From the NCBI GenBank assembly GCA_015488755.1, contig WFNB01000068.1:1-64000 (forward strand): DNA of 64,000 nt. The letters run 5' to 3'. Of the stretch, positions 25,191 to 34,990 are shown one piece after another (position 1 is the stretch's first letter; each line of letters opens with the position of its first letter). The notes below the pieces were generated by a model. The model was not told the origin of the DNA and ran no database searches. It saw only the letters and a program-made list of their open reading frames with translations. Both the position numbers and the translations under genes were made by a program. The DNA comes from Gammaproteobacteria bacterium (lineage in GTDB: Bacteria > Pseudomonadota > Gammaproteobacteria > GRL18).

Positions 25191-26633
25191 ATGAATGTAT
25201 GGACAATAAAAAGAACACTATTGATAGTAGGCTCTATATTACTGACGACTAGCTTTACATGCTTTGCACAGAATCATGGAAACAGTGTAGAGAAGTCCCA
25301 GCCATCACAGAAAGTTGTGAGCAAAGGTAAAATTTCCCAATGGTTTACCCACAATGGAATGGAAGTTTTATATCAAAAGGCAGAGACTTTGCCTATGATT
25401 GATTTTCGTTTGATTTTTGATGCTGGTGCAGCAAGAGATAGCTTATTTACGGCAAAAAATAATGTGGTACTAGCGGGTTTGGCGAAACTAACTAATGGTT
25501 TGATTTTTGAAGGCACAGCAAGCCTTAGTGCCAATCAAATTGCAGATAAGTTTGCTAGCCTAGGCGTTGAATATGGCAATGGCAGTTATCGTGATATGGC
25601 TGTGATTAATATTCGCACATTAAGCTATGAGCCACAAAAACAAGGGGCTTTAGAGCTGCTAACTCAGGTGTTAAGTCATGCTAATTTTCCTGATGATGCC
25701 CTGCAACGTGAGATTGCTCGCATGATGGTAGCATTAGATTATGAAGATCAAACGCCATCAAAACGTGCCTCACGTCTTTTCTATGAAACACTTTATGGTC
25801 ATCATCCCTATGGTACGCCCCCCAATGGTACACGAGAGAGTTTAAAGCTGATCCAACGAGAGGATCTGGCCGCCTATTATAAGCAATTTTATGTGGCTAA
25901 AAATGTTGTCCTAGCCATTGTGGGTGACCTAACATTAGTACAGGCACAAGCTTATGCAGAGAAGATATCCAATGCACTGCCTATCGGAGCTAAAGTTGCA
26001 CCTTTGCCCTTTGCACAGTCTAATAAAGAAGAAATTGTGATTAGAAAGAATCATCCATCAACCCAAACCACAGTCTTAATGGGAGAGCCTTTACTAAAGC
26101 GAGGGGATAAAGATTACTATGCCTTGTACCTAGGTAACCACATACTCGGTGGCAGTGGTTTTAGTGCTCGGCTTATGAAAGAAGTGCGGGTAAAACGAGG
26201 CTTAACCTATAGTATCGGCAGTTACCTAGTGCCTATGCATGCTCAGGGACCCTATCAATTTAGTTTCACAACCAAACAAAGTTCCACACAGGAAGCTATC
26301 CAATTAGTCAGAGATAATCTTAGGCAGTTTATTGCCAATGGCCCGACAGAGGAAGAGCTTAATAATGCCAAGCTTAATATTACAGGTAGCTTTCCATTAC
26401 GCCAGGCCAGTAATAAAGATATTGTTGAAAATTTGGCTGTGATAGGTTTTTATGATCTACCATTAGATTATCTTGAGCGCTATAATTCTCAGATTGAAGC
26501 GGTGACCTTAGAACAGATAAAATCAGCCTTTAAACGTAGAGTCCATCCAGAAAAAATGGCCACGATTATTGTTGGTCCACAGGTGGAAGATAAGACTATA
26601 AAAGCACTGATTATGCAGGATAAAAAAGAGTAA
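25191..26633 (+). CDS. M16 family peptidase-like protein (non-catalytic partner)
   Basis: 480 aa with a signal peptide (about 1-26, ending CFA). It has the M16 fold but lacks HxxEH at the expected place (LAGLAKLTNGL). The C-terminal half keeps the substrate-binding VRVKRGLTYSIGS segment. In two-gene M16 systems this subunit forms the chamber with the zinc subunit. Tightly coupled to the preceding gene. Confidence 0.88.
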   Translation: MNVWTIKRTLLIVGSILLTTSFTCFAQNHGNSVEKSQPSQKVVSKGKISQWFTHNGMEVLYQKAETLPMIDFRLIFDAGAARDSLFTAKNNVVLAGLAKLTNGLIFEGTASLSANQIADKFASLGVEYGNGSYRDMAVINIRTLSYEPQKQGALELLTQVLSHANFPDDALQREIARMMVALDYEDQTPSKRASRLFYETLYGHHPYGTPPNGTRESLKLIQREDLAAYYKQFYVAKNVVLAIVGDLTLVQAQAYAEKISNALPIGAKVAPLPFAQSNKEEIVIRKNHPSTQTTVLMGEPLLKRGDKDYYALYLGNHILGGSGFSARLMKEVRVKRGLTYSIGSYLVPMHAQGPYQFSFTTKQSSTQEAIQLVRDNLRQFIANGPTEEELNNAKLNITGSFPLRQASNKDIVENLAVIGFYDLPLDYLERYNSQIEAVTLEQIKSAFKRRVHPEKMATIIVGPQVEDKTIKALIMQDKKE

Positions 26634-26691
26634 AGCTGAATTGCTTACTCAAACTGTTACCTTATAAATAGTTAGCCAAATACTTATGTGT

Positions 26692-26735
26692 CTATTTTAC
26701 TTGAAGGGGCAATGAGGTATCTTCAAGTAGAATAG
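26692..26735. repeat. 15-bp inverted repeat before rsmD
   Basis: CTATTTTACTTGAAG (26692-26706) and CTTCAAGTAGAATAG (26721-26735) pair with one mismatch around a 14-nt loop, 14 bp before rsmD. There is no U run on either side, so it is not a typical terminator. It could be an operator or leader hairpin. Confidence 0.5.
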
Positions 26736-26749
26736 GTATAATTAACATT

Positions 26750-27340
26750 ATGAAAAAAGTAAAAACCAATCAACTACGTATTATTGGTGGCCAGTGGCGA
26801 GGTAGAAAGCTGGCGTTTGCTGATGGTGAGGGCTTACGCCCGACGATGGATCGAGTCAGAGAAACTTTATTTAATTGGCTACAAAGCAAAATTGTTGATG
26901 CGCACTGTTTGGATGCTTTTTCAGGCAGTGGTGCCTTAGGTTTTGAAGCCTTGTCCCGCTATGCCGGCAGTGTGGTAATGATTGATACCAATCCTGCCGC
27001 TATTCGAATGATCCGTGAGAATCTTGATATATTAGGGGCTGGTCACGCTCAGGTACTAAAGATGGATGCTCAGGATTATTTGCGTTCTTATACCAAGAGC
27101 ATTGCTAATGCGGCCACAGAAAAGCCATTTGACATTGTTTTTTTAGATCCGCCATTTAATAAACAATTAGTTGAGCCGTATTGTCAGCTTTTGGCTAAGA
27201 GTGGTTGTCTTGCTAAACAGGCCACTATTTATATTGAAATAGAAAAAAATACCCCACTACCAACACTACCGGATGGTTGGCATGTTGTGAAACAGAAAAA
27301 AGCCGGTCAGCTGGCTTTTTTCTTAGTGCATAATGGGTAA
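26750..27340 (+). CDS. rsmD: 16S rRNA (guanine966-N2)-methyltransferase RsmD
   Basis: 196 aa. Class I methyltransferase with GGQWRGRKL and LRPTMDRVRETLFNWL at the N-terminus, motif I DAFSGSGALGFEALSR and catalytic motif IV LDPPF. It methylates G966 in the 30S subunit. Encoded between the M16 pair and coaD as usual. A terminator-like hairpin lies inside its last codons. Confidence 0.93.
   Translation: MKKVKTNQLRIIGGQWRGRKLAFADGEGLRPTMDRVRETLFNWLQSKIVDAHCLDAFSGSGALGFEALSRYAGSVVMIDTNPAAIRMIRENLDILGAGHAQVLKMDAQDYLRSYTKSIANAATEKPFDIVFLDPPFNKQLVEPYCQLLAKSGCLAKQATIYIEIEKNTPLPTLPDGWHVVKQKKAGQLAFFLVHNG
27296..27321 (+). terminator. Terminator-like hairpin inside the 3' end of rsmD
   Basis: AAAAAAGCC (27296-27304) and GGCTTTTTT (27313-27321) form a 9-bp stem with an 8-nt loop and a built-in U run. 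It ends 19 bp before the rsmD stop, so the coding sequence overlaps it. Confidence 0.5.
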
Positions 27341-27412
27341 AGGCACTGAGCATCTATTGCTATATGCTCAGTATAGTGACTTGAATACGGGTAATCTTAG
27401 GCTAGAAAGAAA

Positions 27413-28282
27413 TCAGAGAGATAAAAGTGGTAAGCCTTGCTTTTTTAAATCTTTATTAATTTTATGAAAAGCACCGCCCTGCAATAAATAGTAGTTATTA
27501 ATCCCTTCTTTTTCAATGTAATACTGTACCCATTTTAGTTTAGTACCAGCCCAATCATAAACATATAAAGTGGCATTTTGTTGGGCAACTCGATGTAAAT
27601 ATTTTTTGAGTTTTTCTATATCAGACAAGGGAATGTACCTTTCATGCATCACACCAACAAAGACAGAAGAGCCATTATGAGTACTTTTATCTCGAATGTC
27701 TAAAATTTTAAATGTTTCCCCAGTTTTAATATCATTAGCAATCATTTGCTGAAAGTTCTTTAATGTTGTGAGGTGTTTTTTGTGTTTTTCTAATGATATG
27801 ATTTTGTTATCAGCTGATATTTTTTGATTAAATAGTAAGACTTTTTGGGGTTCTAGTGTTGCAAATTTAAAAATACCTCGATCATAAACATAAGTATTCT
27901 TTATGCCCAGTTTAACGGCTAATGTACCTGCACGATAGGAGAGATTACAGCGCTTACCATTGCAATAAAAGACGATATCACTTGGGTTTGAGCCTCTTAA
28001 TGCGGCAATTTCTTTGGTAAAGAATTCTTCGTCATCAATATCAAGATTAATGGCACCTTTTATTTTTAAAATATCAAATTCAGTTTTTGTTCTTGTATCA
28101 ATAATAATGACCTTATTCTTATCAATTTTTTTGGCGAATGCTTTTGTATCAATACAATTAACGGATAGAAAAACTTCTCTTAAAGGCAACTCTTTGTTTG
28201 GCGTGCAACGAGCTAAGGTAGTTTGAGAGCTGAGTGCAAACAGCAGTGTGATCAGGATGAATAAGTGAGTTTTAGTTGTCAT
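27413..28282 (-). CDS. Exported tandem-rhodanese protein
   Basis: 289 aa with a signal peptide (about 1-24, ending LARC). Two rhodanese domains. The first (about 45-135) has an active-site loop CNGKRC with cysteine in the catalytic position; in the second (about 165-285) the loop reads YDWAGTKL, so the catalytic cysteine is missing. It may move or bind sulfane sulfur in the periplasm, in keeping with a sulfur oxidiser (inference). Not in an evident operon. Confidence 0.75.
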   Translation of the reverse strand: MTTKTHLFILITLLFALSSQTTLARCTPNKELPLREVFLSVNCIDTKAFAKKIDKNKVIIIDTRTKTEFDILKIKGAINLDIDDEEFFTKEIAALRGSNPSDIVFYCNGKRCNLSYRAGTLAVKLGIKNTYVYDRGIFKFATLEPQKVLLFNQKISADNKIISLEKHKKHLTTLKNFQQMIANDIKTGETFKILDIRDKSTHNGSSVFVGVMHERYIPLSDIEKLKKYLHRVAQQNATLYVYDWAGTKLKWVQYYIEKEGINNYYLLQGGAFHKINKDLKKQGLPLLSL

Positions 28283-28518
28283 ATTAGATCCTTGATGAAA
28301 ACATATTGTATTAGAATAGTAGTATATTCTGATTTTTAGAAAAATGCTACATGATCAGAAAGTAAAGTAGCCATTATAAGAATAAAAAGTAAGAAAAAGG
28401 TTGGCTTTATACTTTAACCTAAATAAATCAGCTAAGACATAAAAAGGCCAGTAATAAAATTTAGCTTAAAACGGCTATTGTGGTCTGGGTAAACAAAAAG
28501 TAAAATCAATATTCTAAC

Positions 28519-28794
28519 ATGATTTATACTAGGTTAAATAAGATTATGCGCTTTGATATTGCAGATGAAGAGAAAAAGAAAGCTAAGCTGCCACACGACT
28601 TGTTTTTGGTAAATCTTATTGGTGACGTTTGTCTTTTACCAATCATAGTCACAACCTTAGTATTGATCCTTATGGGATCAGATGCCTTGCATCAAGCAGC
28701 AGAAGGTAAATTAGCAGATAAGATAATAAGTTTATATCCGAATTCTGAAGCCATAATAATTAAGTCAGCTAATACTGATGGTGGTGTAAAGTAA
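28519..28794 (+). CDS. Small single-pass membrane protein, unknown function
   Basis: 91 aa. A charged N-terminal segment, one membrane helix (about 35-52) and a short polar tail. No family recognised. The stop codon is directly followed by the coaD ATG, so the two are translationally coupled. A second ATG at 28546 is an alternative start. Confidence 0.55.
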   Translation: MIYTRLNKIMRFDIADEEKKKAKLPHDLFLVNLIGDVCLLPIIVTTLVLILMGSDALHQAAEGKLADKIISLYPNSEAIIIKSANTDGGVK

Positions 28795-29271
28795 ATGGTT
28801 AATGCAGTCTATCCAGGTACCTTTGATCCCATTACTTATGGTCACATCGACTTAGTGAAACGAGCCACAAAAATTTTTGATAATGTGGTTGTTGCTGTTG
28901 CTAGTAGCTCAGGCAAACAACCCTTGTTTACTATGCAAGAGCGAGTGACCTTAGCAAGAAATGTATTCAGTGATTATAGTAATGTTTCAGTTGTAGGCTT
29001 TGATAATTTGTTGGTAGATTTTACTAAAGACCATAATGCCAGTGTTATATTAAGAGGCTTACGAGCTGTCTCAGATTTTGAATATGAGTTTCAGTTAGCG
29101 GGTATGAATCGTAATTTAGCACCTGATATTGAGACTATTTTTTTAACCACAGCAGAGCAGTACGCCTATCTTTCCTCAACTTTGGTTAAAGAAGTTGCAC
29201 GTTTAGGAGGAAATATAACAAAGTTTGTCCCAGAGCAAGTAATAGCTGAAATCAAACAGAAATTAGGTTAG
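28795..29271 (+). CDS. coaD: Phosphopantetheine adenylyltransferase
   Basis: 158 aa, normal length. Transfers AMP to 4'-phosphopantetheine in coenzyme A synthesis. Nucleotidyltransferase motif [24 protein letters not shown] and the C-terminal [13 protein letters not shown] are all present. Its ATG abuts the stop of the small membrane protein gene. Confidence 0.95.
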   Translation: MVNAVYPGTFDPITYGHIDLVKRATKIFDNVVVAVASSSGKQPLFTMQERVTLARNVFSDYSNVSVVGFDNLLVDFTKDHNASVILRGLRAVSDFEYEFQLAGMNRNLAPDIETIFLTTAEQYAYLSSTLVKEVARLGGNITKFVPEQVIAEIKQKLG

Positions 29272-29360
29272 AATCTCCGCATATTCGGGGGGATTAGCAA
29301 CAAATATTGGTGTTCATTCATAACTTTGATTAGACCTTAGAGCAGTCAATGAATGAATGA

Positions 29361-29648
<288 letters not shown>

Positions 29649-29680
29649 TTTCAATTTTATTCTTAGTAAAGACAGAGCAT

Positions 29681-29718
29681 AAAGAGCCTCTTAGATAAGA
29701 ATAGTTAAGAGGCTTTTT
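29681..29718 (+). terminator. Rho-independent terminator after the ferredoxin gene
   Basis: AAAGAGCCTCTTA and TTAAGAGGCTTTTT form a stem of about 13 bp with an 11-nt loop, 32 bp after the stop. Probably the end of the coaD-ferredoxin transcript. Confidence 0.85.
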
Positions 29719-29746
29719 AAATGCTCTCTTTTTAATGCTTTGAGTT

Positions 29747-29825
29747 AATCTGAGTTCGGGATAACAGACAGGCTAATCAATATTTTAAGCTTGTTTTCAA
29801 GATCATTTTATCCAGAGTTTAGCTT
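29747..29825. mobile_element. Truncated MITE copy (79 bp)
   Basis: Same terminal inverted repeats as the 185-bp copies (29747-29764 and 29808-29825, diverged) around only about 43 bp, which keeps the CAGGCTAATCAA segment of the full element. Its right end supplies the first two bases of the tsaC stop codon region (29824-29826). Confidence 0.6.
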
Positions 29826-30396
29826 AGTTTCCATCACGAATTACTTTATTGGTTAATGCATCTTTAATAATTGTGGGTGTCTTACTATGACCTAATTCCC
29901 CATCTAACAGATAATCTAACTCATGATCAAAATACTGGCGCACATCATCAATCGTATATGACATTTCACCGCCTGTAATATTGGCACTGGTTGAAATAAT
30001 GGCTGATTGGCATTCTTGACAAAGGGTTTGAACAATAGGGTGATCACTGATGCGCACGGCAATGCTATTAAATCGCCCTTTAATAAGTACGGATGTTTTT
30101 TCTGGAGTTGGTAAAACCCACGTAGTAGGCCCCGGCCAGCTTGTAGTAATTTTTTGCAATACCGCAGACTCTAAAGGGCAGAGGTAATCACTGAGTTGTG
30201 ATAGTTCAGATGCCAGAAGAATCAAGCCTTTTTCCATTGACCGTTGCTTTAATAATAATAATTTCTTAATACTTTGAGGTTTATCAGGTAGACAGCCTAA
30301 ACCAAAAACGGCTTCAGTTGGGTAGGCAATAATACCGCCTTTTTGTAGAACCTGTACTGCATGTTGTATCTGTTCTATTGGAATGTCTTCGGGCAT
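29824..30396 (-). CDS. tsaC: L-threonylcarbamoyladenylate synthase (Sua5/YrdC type)
   Basis: 190 aa, the length of TsaC/RimN. Makes the threonylcarbamoyl-AMP used for t6A37 in tRNA. The YrdC fold shows GGIIAYPTEAVFGLGC near the N-terminus, KQRSMEKGLILL and the SANITGGEMS segment. Lies downstream of dprA as in many gammaproteobacteria. Its last codon borders a MITE remnant. Confidence 0.92.
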   Translation of the reverse strand: MPEDIPIEQIQHAVQVLQKGGIIAYPTEAVFGLGCLPDKPQSIKKLLLLKQRSMEKGLILLASELSQLSDYLCPLESAVLQKITTSWPGPTTWVLPTPEKTSVLIKGRFNSIAVRISDHPIVQTLCQECQSAIISTSANITGGEMSYTIDDVRQYFDHELDYLLDGELGHSKTPTIIKDALTNKVIRDGN

Positions 30397-30442
30397 CTTA
30401 ATTAGACTCTATTTTTGGGCAATGTATTAATGTATTGTGCAC

Positions 30443-31579
30443 TTATCTAGGCTTAAGTGAAACTAAGCCTCCAGGATGAGATTGTATATAATCATCCACC
30501 TCAAGCAACACCAAATTAGCACTGATTTCTGAGGCACTTAATTTTGAACGATTAATAAGGCTTTCAGTGGATACAGGTTCAGAGCCTATATTTTGTAATA
30601 TTTTTTGTTGAATTTTAGGTAATAGTGAATATTTGCATGATACTGGCTTGATGGATTTATCTGGAATATCAATAGTGCCACCAGCTACCATTTGTGAAGC
30701 AAGCATTAAGGGTGAAAGTTCTTCTATGATATCTTCGGCCGTTTCAACAAGCTTGGCTCCCATTTTAATTAGCTTATGGCAGCCACGCGATAGAGGATTG
30801 TGAATAGAGCCAGGAATAGCAAAAACTTCTCTTGCTTGTTCCAGAGCTGTTTTGGCAGTGATTAACGAGCCACTTTGAAGGGCTGCTTCAACGACTAATG
30901 TACCAATACTCAGGCCACTAATAATACGATTGCGTTGGGGGAAATTATATCTTAGTGGGCCAGTGCCTAATGGGTATTCGGAAATAATAGCGCCTTTTTC
31001 AATAAGCTGCCATGCTAATTCCTTATGACGAGCAGGATAGATCCTGTCTAAGCCTGTTCCTGCAACGGCAATGCTTTGACCCTTCGCCTCAAGAGCACCC
31101 TTATGACTTTGGGCATCAATACCTAGAGCCATGCCGCTGGTGATCACCATTCCTTCCTGTGCCAAATGATGAGCAAACTGCCATGCAGTTTCACTGCCAT
31201 CAATCGTTGGATTACGACTACCAACCATTGCTAATTGAATTTTGCTTAATTGCTCAGCTTGTCCTTTAACAAACAATATAGGTGGTGGTGAATGAATTTG
31301 CTGTAATAGTGGTGGGTAGAGAGGATCTGTGTATAGTAAAACATGATTTTCAGGATCTTCCAGCCATAATAATGTTTTTTCTACTGCTAGCCAATCAGGT
31401 TCTTGCAGTGCTTTTTCAATGGCTTTTTTTTGCTTTGGGGCTAGATTAAGTTGACTCAGGCTGTCGGGCGTATTAAATAGGTGTTTGGGCTGTGTGAAGT
31501 GATCAAATAATTGGCTTAGGGTCGCAGCTCCTATGCCTGTTGCGTTGTGTAAGGCAAGCCAATAATGTAAATCTTCCAT
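30443..31579 (-). CDS. dprA: DNA-processing protein DprA
   Basis: 378 aa. Loads RecA on incoming single-stranded DNA in natural transformation. An N-terminal helix-hairpin domain (about 1-80), a Rossmann-like DNA-binding core with VGSRNPT, SGMALGIDAQSHKGAL, GTGLDRIYPARH and PQRNRIISGLS, and a C-terminal winged-helix domain (about 315-378). ATG 31577-31579 is favoured over an in-frame GTG at 31612; neither has a good ribosome site. The gene does not prove competence. Confidence 0.9.
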   Translation of the reverse strand: MEDLHYWLALHNATGIGAATLSQLFDHFTQPKHLFNTPDSLSQLNLAPKQKKAIEKALQEPDWLAVEKTLLWLEDPENHVLLYTDPLYPPLLQQIHSPPPILFVKGQAEQLSKIQLAMVGSRNPTIDGSETAWQFAHHLAQEGMVITSGMALGIDAQSHKGALEAKGQSIAVAGTGLDRIYPARHKELAWQLIEKGAIISEYPLGTGPLRYNFPQRNRIISGLSIGTLVVEAALQSGSLITAKTALEQAREVFAIPGSIHNPLSRGCHKLIKMGAKLVETAEDIIEELSPLMLASQMVAGGTIDIPDKSIKPVSCKYSLLPKIQQKILQNIGSEPVSTESLINRSKLSASEISANLVLLEVDDYIQSHPGGLVSLKPR

Positions 31580-31689
31580 AATTTTGTTAAAGTTTATCGA
31601 ATATTGACCCACCTTAAATTCTGATATTCAACTTACTTAATAGAAAGCGAATACCAGAATGAGAGTAAGTAATTATTTATGCAAAATAA

Positions 31690-32802
31690 TTACTCATTTT
31701 CCATAAGAGGTGATTTGATGACGTCACCAATGCGCAGGCTGGTTTTTGTATCAAGCACAAGTGCATAACTGAGATGATTAAATGGTCGAAATACCATTAA
31801 ATTACCACTGTTTTCATCGGGTAGTTGAATTTGTGCATCTTTCTGGATAGGGTCATCTTCGACATTCCCTTTTTTGTAAATATTGAAAACATCGCCGATT
31901 TCAATGCCATCTTTGAGTCCTGCATCAATAACAACAACATCCATAGAGCCGACCATGCTAACGCCTGGCTGGATGCCAACAGTTAACACACCGATAATAG
32001 ACGCTGATTTTTTCATTAAAGACGCTTTGGGTAAGAAATTAGCATCGACGACGGTATTTTTTGCAATGGGTATTACCCGATGTTTTCTAAAAATTTCGGC
32101 CTTAGCTTTTTCAATTAAAATACTTGATGGAGAACCACTTTTAAGCAGATGGCCTTTACCTAAATAAATAAGTTCATGACCTAATACCTTGTTTGTTTTA
32201 GGACTTCTGTAATAAGTGCCACTTCTATATACACCAAAGTTTTTATCATTAGCTCCTGTTGGAATACCCTTAACATAAATGGTATTACCTGTGCTTGCAG
32301 ACAGGTGGTTATCACTGATGCCAACAATGTAGGGTAATTGATTGTATTCGTGTGGATTAACAATTCTATTTTTTGTTAGATAGGGTGCGATAATATCCAA
32401 AGGGATAGTGGGAATGGCCAGATCCAACTCTGCGATCCTTGTTTTTGGGCTTAAGTGAACGGTACGTTTGCCGTATTTATCTCGTGTGATATAAGGTCGT
32501 CCATCAATGTAGATAAGCGTTAGATGATCACCAGGATAAATAAGATTAGGGTTTTCAATTTGCTTATTAGCTTGCCAGATTTCGGGCCAATACCATGGTT
32601 GCTCTAAGAATTTTCCAGAGATATCCCATAGAGTGTCGCCTTTTTGCACGGTGTATTGCTGTGGGTGTCCTGGTTTGAGCTTGATAGTGGTTTCATTATT
32701 TGAAGTTGCACCCTCAGCCAAAGAATCAGCTAAAGAAAGTGATGTAATGCTAAGCAATAGTGCTAGTACAGTAAAGGCAAAAAGTGTATTATTTTTTTTC
32801 AT
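31690..32802 (-). CDS. Exported LysM-domain protein
   Basis: 370 aa from ATG 32800-32802 (AGGGA 5 nt upstream; an ATG 18 bp earlier lacks a site). A signal peptide (about 1-26, ending SLA), then a LysM domain (about 47-98; YTVQKGDTLWDIS, W-P-x-I-W-x-A-N, NPNLIYPGDHL) that binds peptidoglycan. The remaining about 270 residues match the conserved protein usually encoded between dprA and def. Function unknown; probably envelope-associated. Confidence 0.82.
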   Translation of the reverse strand: MKKNNTLFAFTVLALLLSITSLSLADSLAEGATSNNETTIKLKPGHPQQYTVQKGDTLWDISGKFLEQPWYWPEIWQANKQIENPNLIYPGDHLTLIYIDGRPYITRDKYGKRTVHLSPKTRIAELDLAIPTIPLDIIAPYLTKNRIVNPHEYNQLPYIVGISDNHLSASTGNTIYVKGIPTGANDKNFGVYRSGTYYRSPKTNKVLGHELIYLGKGHLLKSGSPSSILIEKAKAEIFRKHRVIPIAKNTVVDANFLPKASLMKKSASIIGVLTVGIQPGVSMVGSMDVVVIDAGLKDGIEIGDVFNIYKKGNVEDDPIQKDAQIQLPDENSGNLMVFRPFNHLSYALVLDTKTSLRIGDVIKSPLMENE

Positions 32803-33376
32803 ATGAATCCCTAAATTCATTGGAATTTCTTATCATGATCAGACAATGATTTTCACTCTGAAACATCGTGTAAATAGAGTGAGTTGTCTAAGATTATTTT
32901 AGTAAAAAGCCTTAAATAAAACCATAAACTTTTCAAAAATTCATAGTAAAATCCAAAGATTAGCTTAAATTTATAATGTTTTTTGTTAAATATAAAGTGT
33001 TTTGTTGAAAATTACCAACCCAGTTAACACTTTTTCTACCAATGATAGCAGTTTTTTTGATAAAATTGCAGTTTTTAGAGAGTACTCACCTAATCAACCT
33101 GAGTTCTGGATAACTGAACAAGTAACGCATTGATTAGCCTGTATTTGTTACAGAAGTCGCCGTGAATACATCCTTGTAGGCTTCACTTTGGCATCCATGC
33201 CAAAGAGACTTCTTCCACAAACACAGGCCAATCAACACTCTGAAGTTATTTTTAAGATAATCTTATCCAGAGTTCAGGTTCATCATTTAGGTTAATATTT
33301 ATGCAGAGTGCATCGCATTGCAATAATACAATCAAGACAATAAACTCATTGTCATAATCAAAGAGTGTAATACTAT
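32803..33376. other. 574-bp divergent region between the LysM gene and def
   Basis: AT-rich. Holds the second full MITE copy (33096-33280). No other gene or clear motif is seen; promoters for the flanking genes are expected on either side of the MITE. Confidence 0.5.
33096..33280. mobile_element. MITE-like element, copy 2 (185 bp)
   Basis: 185 bp, reverse orientation relative to copy 1, with the same 18-bp terminal inverted repeats and central hairpin. Ends 96 bp before def, so it may affect its promoter. Confidence 0.8.
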
Positions 33377-33877
33377 ATGGCTTTATTAGATATACTTTGC
33401 TTTCCAGATGAACGACTACGGATAAAAGCAAAGCCGGTCAAAGAAATTACTCAGGCACATCAGACGCTCATTGATGATATGCTTGAAACCATGTATCAAG
33501 CGCCAGGTATTGGTCTGGCAGCCACTCAGATTAATATTCACGAACAAATTCTAGTGATTGATGTGTCAGAAGCTAAGAACACACCTTATTGTTTTATTAA
33601 TCCAGAAATTGTTTCCGATTCAGGTAAAGAAATAATGGAAGAAGGTTGTTTATCTGTCCCAGATACTTATGCTGAAGTTGAACGCGCGGATGCTGTTATA
33701 GTGAGGTATCTTGACAGAAAAGGTAAAGAGCAACAACTTGAAGCAGAAGGCTTGTTGGCCGTTTGCGTACAACATGAAATTGATCACTTGCAAGGCAAGC
33801 TGTTTGTGGATTATTTATCAAAACTCAAACGTGATCGGATACGTAAAAAACTAGAGAAGCAACAGCGTCAAAAGTAA
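33377..33877 (+). CDS. def: Peptide deformylase
   Basis: 166 aa. Removes the formyl group from N-terminal fMet. The three family motifs are intact: [17 protein letters not shown] and QHEIDHLQG (metal Cys, His, His and catalytic Glu). Followed by fmt, the enzyme that adds the formyl group to initiator tRNA. Confidence 0.96.
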   Translation: MALLDILCFPDERLRIKAKPVKEITQAHQTLIDDMLETMYQAPGIGLAATQINIHEQILVIDVSEAKNTPYCFINPEIVSDSGKEIMEEGCLSVPDTYAEVERADAVIVRYLDRKGKEQQLEAEGLLAVCVQHEIDHLQGKLFVDYLSKLKRDRIRKKLEKQQRQK

Positions 33878-33956
33878 GTTCTCTAATTTAGATAGAAACA
33901 GCTTATTATTCTATCTGAGTGTAAAATGTTTGGTCTTAGTTAAGAAGGAAAACAGA

Positions 33957-34895
33957 TTGAAAATAATTTTTGCAGGTACACCAGAATTTTCAGCGATTGC
34001 ATTGCGCTCTTTGCTGGAATCGGAGCATGAAATTATTGCTGTGTATACTCAGCCTGATCGCCCTGCGGGTAGAGGGCGAAAGCTTCAAGCCAGTCCAGTT
34101 AAAGTACTTGCTTTAGAACATGATATTCCCATTTACCAACCTGAGACCTTAAAGGATGAAGTTGCCCAGAGAGAACTAATAGCATTGCATGCTGATGTTA
34201 TGGTCGTGGTTGCTTATGGTTTACTTTTACCTGAGCCCGTTTTACAAGCGCCTAAATTCGGTTGTTTGAATATTCATGCTTCATTATTACCTCGATGGCG
34301 AGGTGCAGCGCCTATTCAGCGGGCAATTCTTGCAGGGGATAAGCAAAGTGGTGTAACCATTATGCAAATGGATGCCGGATTGGATACAGGCGATATGCTG
34401 GCTATCAAAACCTGTCCTATTGAACCGGATGATACGGGTAGCAGCTTGCATGATAAATTGGCCGCCATTGGAGCACTGGCTCTATTGCAAACTTTGGGTG
34501 ATATTGAGGACAATCGATTGAGGCCACAAAAGCAAGACGCTACTCTGGCTAATTATGCTCATAAATTAGATAAAAAAGAAGCCCTTATTGATTGGCAGCA
34601 AGCGGCATCAGTTATTGTTAGAAAGATACAGGCCTTTAATAGTTGGCCTGTGGCCTATACTTATCATCAGGCTAAATCGCTACGCTTGTGGCAAGCTGAA
34701 TTAGTGATGCAGACAAGTGCTACCGGTCGTTGTGGTGAAGTTATTGCAGAATCAGCCCAAGGTATTGATGTCATGACTAATAATGGTCTTGTTCGTATTA
34801 TAGAGCTACAATTGCCAGGTAAAAAACGCATCATGGTAAAAGACTTTATTCATGGTCAAAGTCTAATGGGTGCTGTGTTTACCATGCTAGAATAG
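33957..34895 (+). CDS. fmt: Methionyl-tRNA formyltransferase (TTG start)
   Basis: 312 aa. Formylates Met-tRNAfMet using 10-formyl-THF. The N-terminal domain has IIFAGTPEF, the catalytic Asn-x-His in LNIHASLLPRWRGAAPI, and the Asp in MDAGLDTGDML; the C-terminal OB-like domain follows. Start is TTG at 33957, with AAGGA 7 nt upstream and the length expected (E. coli 315). A further upstream TTG (33930) lacks a site. Position after def is the conserved order. Confidence 0.93.
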   Translation: MKIIFAGTPEFSAIALRSLLESEHEIIAVYTQPDRPAGRGRKLQASPVKVLALEHDIPIYQPETLKDEVAQRELIALHADVMVVVAYGLLLPEPVLQAPKFGCLNIHASLLPRWRGAAPIQRAILAGDKQSGVTIMQMDAGLDTGDMLAIKTCPIEPDDTGSSLHDKLAAIGALALLQTLGDIEDNRLRPQKQDATLANYAHKLDKKEALIDWQQAASVIVRKIQAFNSWPVAYTYHQAKSLRLWQAELVMQTSATGRCGEVIAESAQGIDVMTNNGLVRIIELQLPGKKRIMVKDFIHGQSLMGAVFTMLE

Positions 34896-34990
34896 CTTTA
34901 ATTGAGCAGTCTTAAAAATCGTGTTGTCTGGTATCTTGGCGAGCCCAAAATACTCCTTTGCTAGTATTAATTATTATGGATGCAATATAA

